Source: Candidatus Rokuibacteriota bacterium
GTDB taxonomy: Bacteria; Methylomirabilota; Methylomirabilia; Rokubacteriales; CSP1-6
Length of the DNA: 64,000 bases
Assembly (NCBI GenBank): GCA_003220535.1
Contig: QHSU01000057.1
Coordinates: 107,397 to 171,396, forward strand
Direction: 5' to 3'
Shown here one piece after another: positions 1 through 8,671 of the stretch. Made by a program: the position numbers and the translations under genes. Position 1 is the stretch's first letter, and the number at the start of each line of letters is the position of its first letter. The notes beneath the pieces are model-generated. The model was not told the DNA's origin and did no database searches. It saw only the letters and a program-made list of their open reading frames with translations.

Positions 1-313
1 CCCCCCAACGCTCGGAAGCGCCCCGGCGGAGCCGGGCCGCTCCTCGATTTCGCGTTGGCGTCCCCGGGGCCACGAAATGGCCCCCCATACCCCCAACGCT
101 CGGAAGCGCCCGGGCGGAGCCGGGCCGCTCCTCGATTTCGCGTTGGCGTCCCCGGGGCCACGAAATGGCCCCCCATACCCCCCAACGCTCGGAAGCGCCC
201 CGGCGGAGCCGGGCCGCTCCTCGATTTCGCGTTGGCGTCCCCGGGGCCACGAAATGGCCCTTCATACCCCCAGCGTTCGTCGCGCCCCGGCGAAGCCGTG
301 GCGCTCCTCGGGA
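1..313. repeat. Tandem ~88-bp GC-rich structured repeat (three near-identical copies plus one diverged)
   Basis: The same block recurs with a period of 88-89 bp; the shared AACGCT(C/T)GG-like landmark falls near 7, 95 and 184, and a diverged copy follows near 272. Each unit can form a perfect hairpin GGGGCCA-CGAAA-TGGCCCC (66-84 in the first copy) and a smaller CGCT-CGGA-AGCG hairpin. The array ends one base before the stop codon of the gene on the minus strand at 314. No interspersed unique spacers occur, so it is not a CRISPR. A related single copy lies at 30191-30247. This is the only content of the first 313 bases; short frames running through it are repeat artefacts. Confidence 0.85.
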
Positions 314-775
314 TTATGCCGGCAGTCTGAACCCCTGCCGCGCCAGCAGCTTCCAGGCGCCGTCCTGCTTTTGCCATACCTGAAGGGCGCCGATCTTGGT
401 GGTCGTCTGCTTGCCCTCGAGCTCGGATTCGGCCAGGTAGATGTGGCGCGCGATAGCGGCATTGCCGACCACGGCCACCTTGAGCTCCGGAAAGGCCAGC
501 GACTTGACGGTCTGCTTGCGGGTCATCACCCCGTTGATGAACTGCTCCTTGGTCTCGACCCGCCCGTCGGAATGGCCGTAGCTGATCTGAGCGGATGCGA
601 CCTGGTCCAACTTGACCTTGTCGGATTCGAACAGGGCCTTTCGCAGGATCTCGACACTCTCTTTGACCGCCGCCTCGTCGTTGGCTTGAGCGCTGGCGAA
701 GCCGCTAAGCAGAAGGCCGGAAGCGCCGAGAGCAAACGAGCCTGCAACCACCAAGTCACGACGCGATACGTCCAT
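314..775 (-). CDS. Secreted DUF4440/SnoaL-like (NTF2-fold) protein
   Basis: 153 aa. Residues 1-29 form a Tat-like signal (SRRDLVVAG, then a hydrophobic stretch, then ASAQA). The rest matches the small NTF2-like DUF4440 shape: a helix (AVKESVEILRKALFESD), a strand with SYGHSDGRVETKEQF, and the closing VWQKQDGAWKLLARQGFRL typical of the family. These folds bind small ligands or act as simple isomerases or hydrolases; no substrate can be assigned. The start at 775 is preferred because GGAGGGA lies just upstream; a longer frame reaching 883 has no such site. It is divergent from the MFS gene at 952, and its stop abuts the tandem repeat. Confidence 0.8.
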   Translation of the reverse strand: MDVSRRDLVVAGSFALGASGLLLSGFASAQANDEAAVKESVEILRKALFESDKVKLDQVASAQISYGHSDGRVETKEQFINGVMTRKQTVKSLAFPELKVAVVGNAAIARHIYLAESELEGKQTTTKIGALQVWQKQDGAWKLLARQGFRLPA

Positions 776-951
776 GGGTCCCTCCTCGGCAGGTTGGATC
801 AAGGTCCAGTGTCGCCGAAGCGTACCCCTGTCCGGCCATCCTGTCGAAGCAATTGTGCGGCGCTGCAGATCGCCCAGGATCACCTACAATTCCTGGCGGA
901 CGGTGACGCCGCACTCACGAGGCGGGAACCGATCGTATAGTACCGGCTGCC

Positions 952-2271
952 GTGCGCACGTTTCTCGTCGTCTGGTCCGGCCAGCTCGTATCTCAGATCG
1001 GCACCGCGATGTCGACGTTCGCGCTGCTCATCTGGATCTACGAGCGGACAGGCCGCGCGACGACGGTCGCGCTGCTCGGATTCTCCTGGTTCGTTCCGGT
1101 GATTGCGCTCGCGCCGCTGGCCGGCGTGTGGATCGATCGACACGACCGTCGCCGCATCATGCTGCTCGCGGATACGGGCGCGGCGGTCATGACGATCGGC
1201 GTGCTGGTCCTGTACGCCGGCGGACACCTCGAGGTCTGGCACCTCTACGTCGCCGAGGCGATCTCCGGCATCTGCTGGGCTTTTCAGGGTCCCGCCTACA
1301 CCGCCGCCACGACGATGCTGCTGCCGAGCCGCCACTACGCGCGCGCGGCCGGTCTGCGCTCGGTCGCGACGTTCGGCGCCGACGCCGTGGCGCCGTTCCT
1401 CGCCGGCGTGGTCGTCGTCGCGCTCGGGATCGCCGGTGTGCTCGTGATCGATCTCCTGACATTCCTCGTGGCCGTCGCGACGCTCGTCACGGTGCGGATT
1501 CCGCGACCACCGGAGGTCCCCGAGGCCCACGACGCGACGCCCTCGGGCTTCCGCGAGGAACTGCGCGTCGGCTTCCAGTACATCCGCGTGCGACGCGGCC
1601 TGCTGGCGCTCCTGGGGATCTACACGGGCATCAACCTCTTCGCCGCGCTGACGTACTACGCGATCCTGCCGCCGATGATCCTCGCGCGGACCGCACGCGG
1701 CACGCTCGCCCTCGCGAGTGTGCAGAGCGCGCTCGGTGCCGGTGCAGTCGCCGGTGGCGTCCTGATGGGCGTCTGGGGCGGTCCGCAGCGCCGAATCCAC
1801 GGCGTCCTCGCGGGCGCCGCAACCTCGTTCCTCGCGGGCGACCTGCTCTTCGCAATCGGCCGGACGCTGCCCGTGTGGCTCGTCGCGGCCTTCGTGGGCG
1901 CCTTTTTCGTGCCCGTCATCATGGCGAGCGATCTCGCGATCTGGCAGTCGAAGGTGCCGCCGTCCCTGCAGGGGCGCGTCTTCTCGATCCGGAGCTCGGT
2001 CCGCATGAGCACGATGCCGCTTGGCTATCTCCTGGGCGGCGTGCTTGCGGACGGCTGGTTCGAGCCAGCGATGATGGCGGGTGGATCGCTCACGGCAGCG
2101 TTCGGCTGGCTCGTCGGCCTCGGGCCCGGTGCCGGGATGGGCGTCATGTTCCTGTTCACTGCGGTCGCGGGCACGGCCATGAGCCTTGCCGGCTACCTGT
2201 TCCGTGCGGTGCGGAACGTCGAATCGGACGGCGTTCTCGTCTCCGGGGAACGCCTTGGCCGGGCCCCTTGA
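952..2271 (+). CDS. MFS transporter (MFS_3/DHA3-like efflux family)
   Basis: 439 aa, strongly hydrophobic with about 12 membrane segments. The loop after TM2 carries the MFS motif A-like GVWIDRHDRRRIML near residue 58. The DHA3/EntS-like layout is recognisable: LVSQIGTAMSTFAL in TM1, SLQGRVFSIRSSV in the second half and a short cytoplasmic tail. Members export drugs, siderophores or macrolides by proton antiport; the substrate here is unknown. It starts with GTG at 952 without a strong ribosome site, and it ends 66 bp before the next gene, so co-transcription with the HYHY-motif protein is possible. Confidence 0.85.
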   Translation: MRTFLVVWSGQLVSQIGTAMSTFALLIWIYERTGRATTVALLGFSWFVPVIALAPLAGVWIDRHDRRRIMLLADTGAAVMTIGVLVLYAGGHLEVWHLYVAEAISGICWAFQGPAYTAATTMLLPSRHYARAAGLRSVATFGADAVAPFLAGVVVVALGIAGVLVIDLLTFLVAVATLVTVRIPRPPEVPEAHDATPSGFREELRVGFQYIRVRRGLLALLGIYTGINLFAALTYYAILPPMILARTARGTLALASVQSALGAGAVAGGVLMGVWGGPQRRIHGVLAGAATSFLAGDLLFAIGRTLPVWLVAAFVGAFFVPVIMASDLAIWQSKVPPSLQGRVFSIRSSVRMSTMPLGYLLGGVLADGWFEPAMMAGGSLTAAFGWLVGLGPGAGMGVMFLFTAVAGTAMSLAGYLFRAVRNVESDGVLVSGERLGRAP

Positions 2272-2337
2272 CAACGGCGCGCCGGTGCCGGAGAAGAGAA
2301 GCCAGCGCGCACTCGATCACGTGAGAGGAGACCGACG

Positions 2338-3165
2338 ATGGACACCGGCAGCGGAAAGATCCCCTGTGGCCCGATCTGCTTCGCCCTGCAATATCGCGAC
2401 ATCGACGGGGGCGCACCCCACGGCCCGGGCGCGGGAGAGGGAGGCGGGAACCATGCCGACCAGGGCGTGTGCCTTCAGATACTCGGCACCGTGGACGGCG
2501 CCGAGCGAGAGTTGCTCCGGTTCGAGTGCCTCGACAATCACCCCCACTATCACTACGACCCGGCGAACACGAACGTCCGAATCATGCTCGACCCCACGGT
2601 CACCGGCAATCCGCTCCGGTGGACGATGACCCAGCTGCGCCGGAAGCTACCGGCGATGCTGGGGCACGCCGGGTACGAGCAGATCGCGCTGCAGATCGAT
2701 CCCTCGCAGCTGATGCCCACGCTGGACGAGGTGGAGGCCAAGGCGTGCGAGATGGCGATCCAGAAGCGCCGCACGGTGCGCCACAACCGGGGGACGGACG
2801 TGATCGAGGCGGGCAACATCCGGTTCGGCCTGGAGATGCGTGTCGCCGGTCAGGGGGACGGCGGCATGGCCATTCACGTCCTCGGCGACATCGCCGGCCA
2901 GGAGGTCGAGCTTCTCGCCTTCGACTGCTTCCGCATCTACCCGCACTACCACTACGGGCCCAGGTACAAGAACGAGCGAATCTACTGGGACAAGACGCTG
3001 GTGCCGGATCCCTTCAAGTGGGCGCTCGATCAGTTCAAGAGCGGGAAGCTTCCGGCCATGCTGACGCGCGCCGGGTATCCGACGGTGGCGGCCGCTCTCG
3101 ACGAAGGGCTCATTGCCGAAAAACTCCCGGAGGTCGAGGCGAGGGCGCAGGCCATGCTCGCCTAG
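2338..3165 (+). CDS. Uncharacterised protein with two tandem HYHY-motif domains
   Basis: 275 aa, no signal peptide or membrane segment. I do not recognise a named family with confidence. The sequence is an internal duplication: residues about 13-140 and 150-275 share the order acidic strand, ELL(R/A)F(E/D)C, PHYHY (69-73 and 202-206), a charged turn, a line with (R/K)W or KWA, then KLPAML..AGY and a C-terminal LPEVEA-like helix. The two copies are offset by about 133 residues. The His/Tyr cluster could bind a metal or ligand, but that is inference. GAGAGGAGACCGACG precedes the ATG. It ends 12 bp from the convergent dienelactone hydrolase remnant. Confidence 0.8.
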   Translation: MDTGSGKIPCGPICFALQYRDIDGGAPHGPGAGEGGGNHADQGVCLQILGTVDGAERELLRFECLDNHPHYHYDPANTNVRIMLDPTVTGNPLRWTMTQLRRKLPAMLGHAGYEQIALQIDPSQLMPTLDEVEAKACEMAIQKRRTVRHNRGTDVIEAGNIRFGLEMRVAGQGDGGMAIHVLGDIAGQEVELLAFDCFRIYPHYHYGPRYKNERIYWDKTLVPDPFKWALDQFKSGKLPAMLTRAGYPTVAAALDEGLIAEKLPEVEARAQAMLA

Positions 3166-3177
3166 GCAGAAGCGGGC

Positions 3178-4115
3178 TCAAGCGAGTTGCTTCCTGAAGA
3201 AGGTGATCGTCCGCTCCCAGGCTAGCTTAGCCGACGCCTCGTGGTAACGCGGCGTTGAGTTGTTGTGAAAGCCGTGCTGGGTGCCGGGATACATGTGCAT
3301 CTCGTACTGGGCGCCGCTCGCCTTCAGGGCGCCTCGAAGGCCGGCCACATCGCGTTGACGCGCTCGTCGTTCTCGGCGTACTGGATCAGCAGCGGCGCCC
3401 TGATGGCCGGCACTCCCGCCGTCTCGGCCGCCGCGCCGTAGAACGGAACGGCTGCTTTCAGATCTGCGCCGAGCGTGACCGCCAGGAAGTTGGTCGTACT
3501 GCCGCCCCAGCAAAAACCTACGACCCCGAGCTTCCCGGCGGACAGCGCATGTGCCTTCAGGAAGCGCGCGCTGTTGACCATGTCGGTGCGCAGCTTGCCC
3601 TGGTCGAGGCCGGCCTGGAGAGTGCGGCCGTCGTCGTCGTTGCCCGGGTAGCCGCCGACGGGCGACAACCCGTCGGGCGCGAAGGCGACGAATCCCTCGG
3701 TCGCGGCCCGGCGCGCCACGTCCTCGATGTACGGATTGAGTCCGCGGTTCTCGTGAATCACCAGGACAGCGGGGAACGGCCCCTGCGCGTTCGGCTGCAC
3801 CAGATACCCACGCATGGTGCCCGAGGTGCCGCCAGGCGACGGGTAGGTCACGTACCGAGCCTTGATCCGCTGGTCGGTGAAGGAGATCGTTTGGGCCAGT
3901 GCATAGCGGGGCAACAGTGCCTGCGCCATGGCCAGCGCCGACGCGCCGCCGATCGTCAGTGCGCCGGCCCGCTGCAGGAACTCGCGCCGGTCGATTCGGC
4001 CGTGGCAGTACTCGTCGTAGAGATCGAACACGCGCGCGTCAATCTCGCTCTGCGTCAGTGCCGGCGCGACCTCCGATGCGAGAGTCGACCGATCCGCATT
4101 CCGCTGTTCAGCCAT
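3178..4115 (-). pseudogene. Dienelactone hydrolase family protein, Tat-exported, broken by a one-base frameshift
   Basis: Residues 1-75 contain a DEYCHGRIDRREFL leader with Tat RR and a hydrophobic stretch ending ALA. The alpha/beta-hydrolase core follows: VLVIHENRGLNPYIEDVARR, the Cys nucleophile in GFCWGG, the Asp in ENDERV, and the His in GTQHGF. The first frame stops at 3324 after WPAFEAP, while the C-terminus (ALKASGAQYEMHMYPGTQHGF to FRKQLA) continues in another frame to 3178. One extra G near 3330 would restore a protein of about 311 aa. This is either a real frameshift or a consensus error. The family hydrolyses dienelactones and related esters, which would suit the pca genes nearby. 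Confidence 0.8.
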
Positions 4116-4252
4116 GGCTGACCGCCTCCGCTCGAGTCGGCATTCTAGCTCACGGTCACGCCTCGGACCAGCGAGTCTCTTGCGGGCGGCCCGTGCGGCT
4201 AAGATAAATTCTCGCGCGCGCGCGGCGCTCGCAGCCGAACAGATACTTCTCG

Positions 4253-5563
4253 CTACTCGATGCAGCTCAGGCTTCCGAAGCCGTAGTGGTCGTCGTAGCG
4301 CCAGGGCGGCGGCAGCGGGCCAGCCGTCGCGAGCGCGCCATCGGCGCCGCCGTGGAGCCCGATGGTCGAGCCGCGGCGAACGGTCTTCGTGGGCAGGCCG
4401 ATCACGCGCGCCACGGCGAGCGCCTCGGGCACGGCCAGCGTGACGTTCTTGAAGAAGCTCGTGCTCACGATGGCGTCGGCCTCGGGCAGGGGCTCGAGCA
4501 TGGTGGGCGCCCCATCCGTCGCGTCGTCCTCGCTGGTGAGGAAGACGGTCTTGATGCCGAGCCGCTCGCAGGCCTGGATGCTGCGAACCACTTCAATGAA
4601 CTCGTTGCCTCCCGCGTCCCACGTCACGACCGCGCCCTGCGCCCCGAGCTGTTGGGCGAGCTTGGCCGTCTGGTTGGCCATGAGCTGCTTCTCGGTCTGC
4701 GTGGTCCACTCCGTGCGGAGTGAAATCACGCCGAGGAAGTTCCAGTCGCGGCCGTGGCGGCGATAGAGATCTGACAAGAGCGGGTTGTTCGCCACGGTCC
4801 ACGACATCGCGAAGGCGGTGCGATAGGGCCCGGTGAGCGCGCCGTCCAGGATCTCGTTCGGATGCAGGTACCAGGGCGGCGTCAGCTGCGTCAGGCCGTA
4901 AGTCGCGGTGCAGAACGCGGTGGGCGAGCCCGACATGGCCTGCGGCGAGTGCACGCACCAGATGTAGATGACCCTGGGAAGCGACGGATCGACCGGCGTC
5001 AGCTCGAAGATCTCGCGCTCCGGCGGCGTGAGGGAGCGCACCGCCTCGCCGAGCTGATCCGAGACCGTGAGCGCGGCTTTGTGCACGGCGTAGTTCTTGA
5101 CCTCTTCGCTCAGCGTCGCGTCGGGCTCGACCACCAGACAGAGGTTGACGAGCTTCTGGTAGGGGTACATCTCGCCGTAGTGCCCGGACATGTCCAGGTA
5201 GGTCTCGACGTAGTCGCCGCCGGCGTCGTGCCAGTTGACGCTCGACACCTCGACCACGCCCATGCCGGCGAGGCGATGCGTGCGCCCTTCGCCCACTGTG
5301 GCGATGTCGCGGCCACAGATGCCCGGGTAGCAGACGCCTGGGCCCTCCACCTTGATGCGTGGCTCGATCACGTCGCGCACCGGCCAGATCCGCACGGACT
5401 CGCCGGGCCGCGCGATCTCGAGCTCGGCCGTGGCGATTCGCGGGTCCTGCCGCACCGCGGCCAGAACGGCTTCGCGGTCGACCGTGAGCCGGCCCGCGTC
5501 GTACCGCGTCGTTCGGCCGAAGACGATGTCCGTTACCGGGAAGGTGCCCATCTCAAGACGCAT
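4253..5563 (-). CDS. Glycine/sarcosine/betaine reductase component B proprotein-like subunit (GrdE/GrdG-like)
   Basis: 436 aa. The frame is the GrdE-type component B subunit: MRLEMGTFPVTDIVFG start, GICGRDIATVGEGRTHRL, the HDAGGDYVETYLDMSG segment and the C-terminal half GAVVTWDAGGNEFIEVVRSIQ with an ECERLGIKTVFLTSE-type dehydrogenase-like fold. In the known systems this proprotein self-cleaves at a Cys to make a pyruvoyl group that captures the amine substrate. Candidate cysteines are C203 (IWCVHS) and C218 (AFCTATYG); I cannot say which, if either, is used. The start at 5563 has GAGAGGAGG upstream; an extended frame to 5911 is overlap with the neighbour. It lies 74 bp downstream of the selenoprotein subunit gene and is surely co-transcribed. 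GrdA, GrdC and GrdD are not in the window. Confidence 0.8.
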   Translation of the reverse strand: MRLEMGTFPVTDIVFGRTTRYDAGRLTVDREAVLAAVRQDPRIATAELEIARPGESVRIWPVRDVIEPRIKVEGPGVCYPGICGRDIATVGEGRTHRLAGMGVVEVSSVNWHDAGGDYVETYLDMSGHYGEMYPYQKLVNLCLVVEPDATLSEEVKNYAVHKAALTVSDQLGEAVRSLTPPEREIFELTPVDPSLPRVIYIWCVHSPQAMSGSPTAFCTATYGLTQLTPPWYLHPNEILDGALTGPYRTAFAMSWTVANNPLLSDLYRRHGRDWNFLGVISLRTEWTTQTEKQLMANQTAKLAQQLGAQGAVVTWDAGGNEFIEVVRSIQACERLGIKTVFLTSEDDATDGAPTMLEPLPEADAIVSTSFFKNVTLAVPEALAVARVIGLPTKTVRRGSTIGLHGGADGALATAGPLPPPWRYDDHYGFGSLSCIE

Positions 5564-5637
5564 GCGCGGCCTCCTCTCTCTATAGCCGCGCCTCGGCCGG
5601 CGGGGCCCCAGCCCCGCGACGGCCTGCGGCGCGCACC

Positions 5638-6966
5638 TCAGGTCTTGCCGGGCGTCATCGGATCGAAGAGCGTCGGTCCGGGCACGGCGATGGTCAACGT
5701 CTGGAGCGCGGTGGTCACAATGCGCATGCCGAAGGCGTAGTCCTTCTCCGGGCTCAGCGTGGGGTCGCCGCACACGTGCTCGATGCGCGCGCCGCGGATC
5801 ACCCGGTTCGCTCCCGTCGTGAGCGCGAAGTTGTAGATGGCCGAGATCATCCCCACCGGAATTCCGACCCGCTCGATCTCCTTGGCGATCGTTGCGCCGC
5901 AACGATTGCACGTCCCTCAGGTGGCGACGAGCAGCGCGCCCTCGACACCTCCGGCCTTGAGGTCCGCGGCGATGCTGCGCCCGTGCCCGGCCGACACCGC
6001 CACCGGCGTGCTCACGCCGGGCAGCGCGTAGATGTGCTCGTGAACATGCCCGACCTTGCCCTGGCGCTCGAGGTCGCGCAGGAACGAGAGCGGCAGGATG
6101 TAGTTCGGATTGCTGTTGACGAGATGATTGAAGTAGCCCGCGTGGTAGGCCTCCCAGTCCGCGGGCGAGAGCGACTCGAGCTCCGCCACCGTGTGCCGGT
6201 GATAGCGCACGGCGTTCGCGGACACCTGCCTGTCGGGATTGCCCTTCCGCACCAGGCCGCCGGTCGTGACCATAGCGATGCGGGCGCGCGAGAGGTCGGC
6301 GATGGGCGGTGCAGGGGGGACGCGCTCGGGCGCGGCATACGGCACTTCCGACCGATAGGGCCGCCCGTGGAGCTTGTCGAGCAGCATGTCGAGCGCGCGC
6401 TGATAGCCCGGGCGCCCGCGATCGTGGACGCGGCGGATGCCTCGGGGCATGTAGCCTTCGACCTCGGCCGACCCCAGGGGCTCTCTTCGGCCCAGGCGCC
6501 GCACCAGGGGCGCTAGCGCGTCGAGCGCGGCTTGCATGGACGTCGTCGACGCGCCCGTGGGCACGATGTAGATCTCGCGCCGGGCGCTCGATGCGCCGGG
6601 ATTTTCGGGGTGCATCGCCGTAATCGCGGGGACGCCCTGGGCCTGCGCGACTTTGCAGGCGAGGGCGCAGGCCAGGCCATAACGCCCCGAGCCGAACGCC
6701 GGGCCCGCAATGAGGACATCGGGTTTGAGCCGGTCGAGCTCGGCGGCGATCACGCGCGCGGCTTCGTCCGCACGCTCGTTGACGAAGTTGTCGCCGCCGA
6801 TCAGGGTGGCCTCGACGCGCGCGCCGTCGCCCAGCGTCTTCTCGAGGACGCGGCCCGGGCCCACGGCGTCGGCCTTCACGGTCACGCCGACATCCGCCTG
6901 GTCCTCGCCGCCGATACCACCGAAGAACTGGTTCACGTAGTGCACGACGCGAAGTGGAACGCTCAT
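5638..6966 (-). CDS. Selenoprotein GrdB-like subunit (glycine/sarcosine/betaine reductase component B) with in-frame TGA = Sec
   Basis: 442 aa if TGA at 5917-5919 is read as selenocysteine (codon 350, the position I recall for clostridial GrdB). Before it: VVHYVNQFFGGIGGEDQAD, then AGPAFGSGRYG, and GAVVT-like VTTGGLVRKGNPDR. After it the same frame continues as GTCNRCGATIAKEIERVGIP through IEHVCGDPTLSPEKDYAFGMRI to a stop at 5638. The motif U-x2-C-x2-C is the GrdB redox centre. Reading TGA as stop would remove the active site and leave a 72-aa in-frame orphan, so recoding is well supported. The start at 6966 is chosen because AGGAGG lies 7 nt upstream; an ATG at 6972 is only 1 nt from it. In Stickland organisms component B passes the substrate to selenoprotein A; the partner here is unknown. 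Confidence 0.9.
5888..5919 (-). promoter_or_regulatory. SECIS-like hairpin immediately downstream of the selenocysteine TGA
   Basis: On the minus strand, 10 nt after TGA (5917-5919) comes a perfect 8-bp stem ATCGTTGC / GCAACGAT (5906-5899 and 5895-5888) closed by a GGC loop. Bacterial SECIS elements sit just inside the coding region with the apical loop roughly 16-37 nt after UGA, and a G in the loop is commonly needed for SelB binding. The loop here starts 18 nt after the TGA. The position fits the known requirement; SelB recognition itself is inferred. Confidence 0.7.
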
Positions 6967-7226
6967 GGCCATTCCTCCTGCGAACCTCTGGCTGTCGGAG
7001 CGAATTCTAGCGGCAAGATGGTCCTGGATCCACCTCTCCGCTCGCGATTTTGCATTCCTTCGACAGGGGCGTGCATTGACACCTCGGGCGCTGGGAGTAC
7101 GACGCTAGCGCCGCGAGGCCTTGAGGCGGCGGAGCTCGTCCGGCACTGAAGCGCCGCTGTCGTCTCATTGAGGGCCCCTGCGATGCGCCTGAGCGGCATT
7201 GCCCCCGGGTTGCGCTCCACGCGGCC

Positions 7227-7616
7227 ATGGGAATCGGCGCCGGCATTCTCGGCCTCGGTGCGGCAACGGCGACCGGCGGGCACGCCGCCGCGGCAGCCGG
7301 CACCACGACGATTGCGCTGGTCGCGATAAGCGGCGGCTTTGCGGCGGGCACCTTCGCGACCATCGACAATTCCGAGCTCGCCAAGATCTACACGATCGCG
7401 GCCAACCATATCGATACCGCGTTGATCGAGTCCGACCGTCAACTGCGCAGGGACGTGTCAACCCAGGCTTCGAAGGACGCTGCCTGCAGTCGTGCCCTGG
7501 GAAGCCTCAAGGATGCACTTCGATGCCGGAACCTCTGGTCGCCGGCGGCTGCGCAGAGCCGGCACGGGATTTCGGCGCGCTACTGCCACGCTCGATTGTC
7601 GACGGTGTTCTCGTAG
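7227..7616 (+). CDS. Doubtful hypothetical protein with Gly/Ala-rich membrane-like N-terminus
   Basis: 129 aa if real. Residues 1-45 are Gly/Ala/Thr-rich and could form one or two membrane segments; residues 46-95 look protein-like (DNSELAKIYTIAANHIDTALIESDRQL). The C-terminus overlaps the convergent binding-protein remnant by 37 bp and looks like antisense read-through. There is no clear ribosome site and I recognise no family. It may be the truncated end of a small membrane protein or a chance frame. The 260 bases before it (6967-7226) hold nothing I can support. Confidence 0.2.
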   Translation: MGIGAGILGLGAATATGGHAAAAAGTTTIALVAISGGFAAGTFATIDNSELAKIYTIAANHIDTALIESDRQLRRDVSTQASKDAACSRALGSLKDALRCRNLWSPAAAQSRHGISARYCHARLSTVFS

Positions 7617-8490
7617 GTCGCGCCGGGCACGGTCATGTTCCACTTCACCGTCCAGGTGTAGGTGTCGTCGAAGCGCTCGCGGGTGTAGGGTTGCGGGGCG
7701 GCGTGCAGCAGGCGCCAGGTCTGCAGCTCGTTCGGCTCGAGCAAGCCGCCCGTCTCGCGCGTCAGGTAATGGACGAACGGCGTCGGGTCCTTTTCGAGCA
7801 GCGCGACCGCCCTCGCCTGCGCGCGGAACATCTTGGCGAGCGTCGACCCTTCGAGGTCGTCGCCCGCGGCCTCGCTGCGCGTCGAGTGCGACTCGATCAG
7901 GATGCGTAGCCCCCACTTCTGCGCCACGCTGATCCATGGCTCGACCAGGCTCGCGGCCGCGACCTTGCCGTCGCGCACCGCCTCGAGACGCTTGAGCATC
8001 GATCCCAGATTGGTCCTCTTGACGTGCTCGGGCGTGAGGAAGCCTTCCAGCATCTTCAGCGTGGTGAATTCCGAGCCGTTGTTCGGCGTCACCGCGATCG
8101 GCTTGTCCTTCAGCATCTCGGGCTCGTAAATCTCGGAGTCGCGGGAGACGACGATAGCGAACTTCGACATGGAGGCGCCCAGCGCCACGATCTTGCGCCC
8201 GCGCAGCCCCTGGGCGTTGGCCTCGACGGCGCGCTTCATGATGCCCATTCGCACATGCGGTAACAGTCGATGCCACCCTCGTTGTAGACGGAGTCGAGCG
8301 GGCGCTCGAAGACGGAATCGAACTTGACGGTATGCGTGCTCGTGACCTGGGCCATCCCCGGCGTGGTCACGAACTCGAGGTCGAGCCCCTCGTCCCGGAA
8401 GAACCCCTTGTCGCGGGCGACCAGCACGGGCAGGTCGTGGACCGCGTTCATGATCGCGACCTGAGGTTTGGTCCTGGTCTCGGGAGTCAC
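7580..8490 (-). pseudogene. NMT1/ThiY-like ABC substrate-binding protein, frameshifted
   Basis: The N-terminal part starts at a GTG (8490) preceded by AGGAGG and reads KPQVAIMNAVHDLPVLVARDKGFFRDEGLDLEF-type sequence (split here for length), the usual NMT1/THI5 opening. It runs off at 8236 (CYRMCEWAS then stop). The remainder continues in another frame from about 8250: GIMKRAVEANAQGLRGRKIV, then EPWISVAQKWG, ending NTVDNRAWQ at 7580. Adding one G in the GGG run near 8245 joins the halves into about 303 aa. The protein has no signal peptide, as in several cytosolic-looking homologues. No permease or ATPase gene is adjacent. The break could be genuine or a consensus error. Confidence 0.75.
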
Positions 8491-8671
8491 GGCGCCTCCT
8501 ATGGGCCGCCGATTATCCGCCTTCTGGATTTCAAAGGCAATCCAGGCTCAGAGCCTTCGGAGGTCGACGATCGAGATGTCCAGCCTCCCCCCAGGAAGAG
8601 ACGATCCAGCTCGTCGAGCCGCCCAACCCGTCCTAGTCCAAGGGCGCCTCGGGGTTTTGCTCGCGGGTATC

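Noticed and set aside
1..313. CRISPR array
   Set aside because: Units are contiguous 88-bp copies with no unique spacers and no cas genes nearby.
774..2324. Long overlapping frames on both strands across the MFS gene (and similarly over many other genes)
   Set aside because: They are Arg/Pro/Ala-rich, lack ribosome sites and family motifs, and run antisense or out of frame to a recognisable gene, as expected at this GC content.
3324..3326. TGA at the end of the first dienelactone hydrolase frame as selenocysteine
   Set aside because: The downstream homologous sequence is in a different frame, so a base indel rather than recoding explains it; no Cys position in the family aligns there.
6963..7442. 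159-aa minus-strand frame upstream of the GrdB-like gene
   Set aside because: Arg/Gly-rich with no family features; competes with a slightly better plus-strand frame, and neither is convincing.
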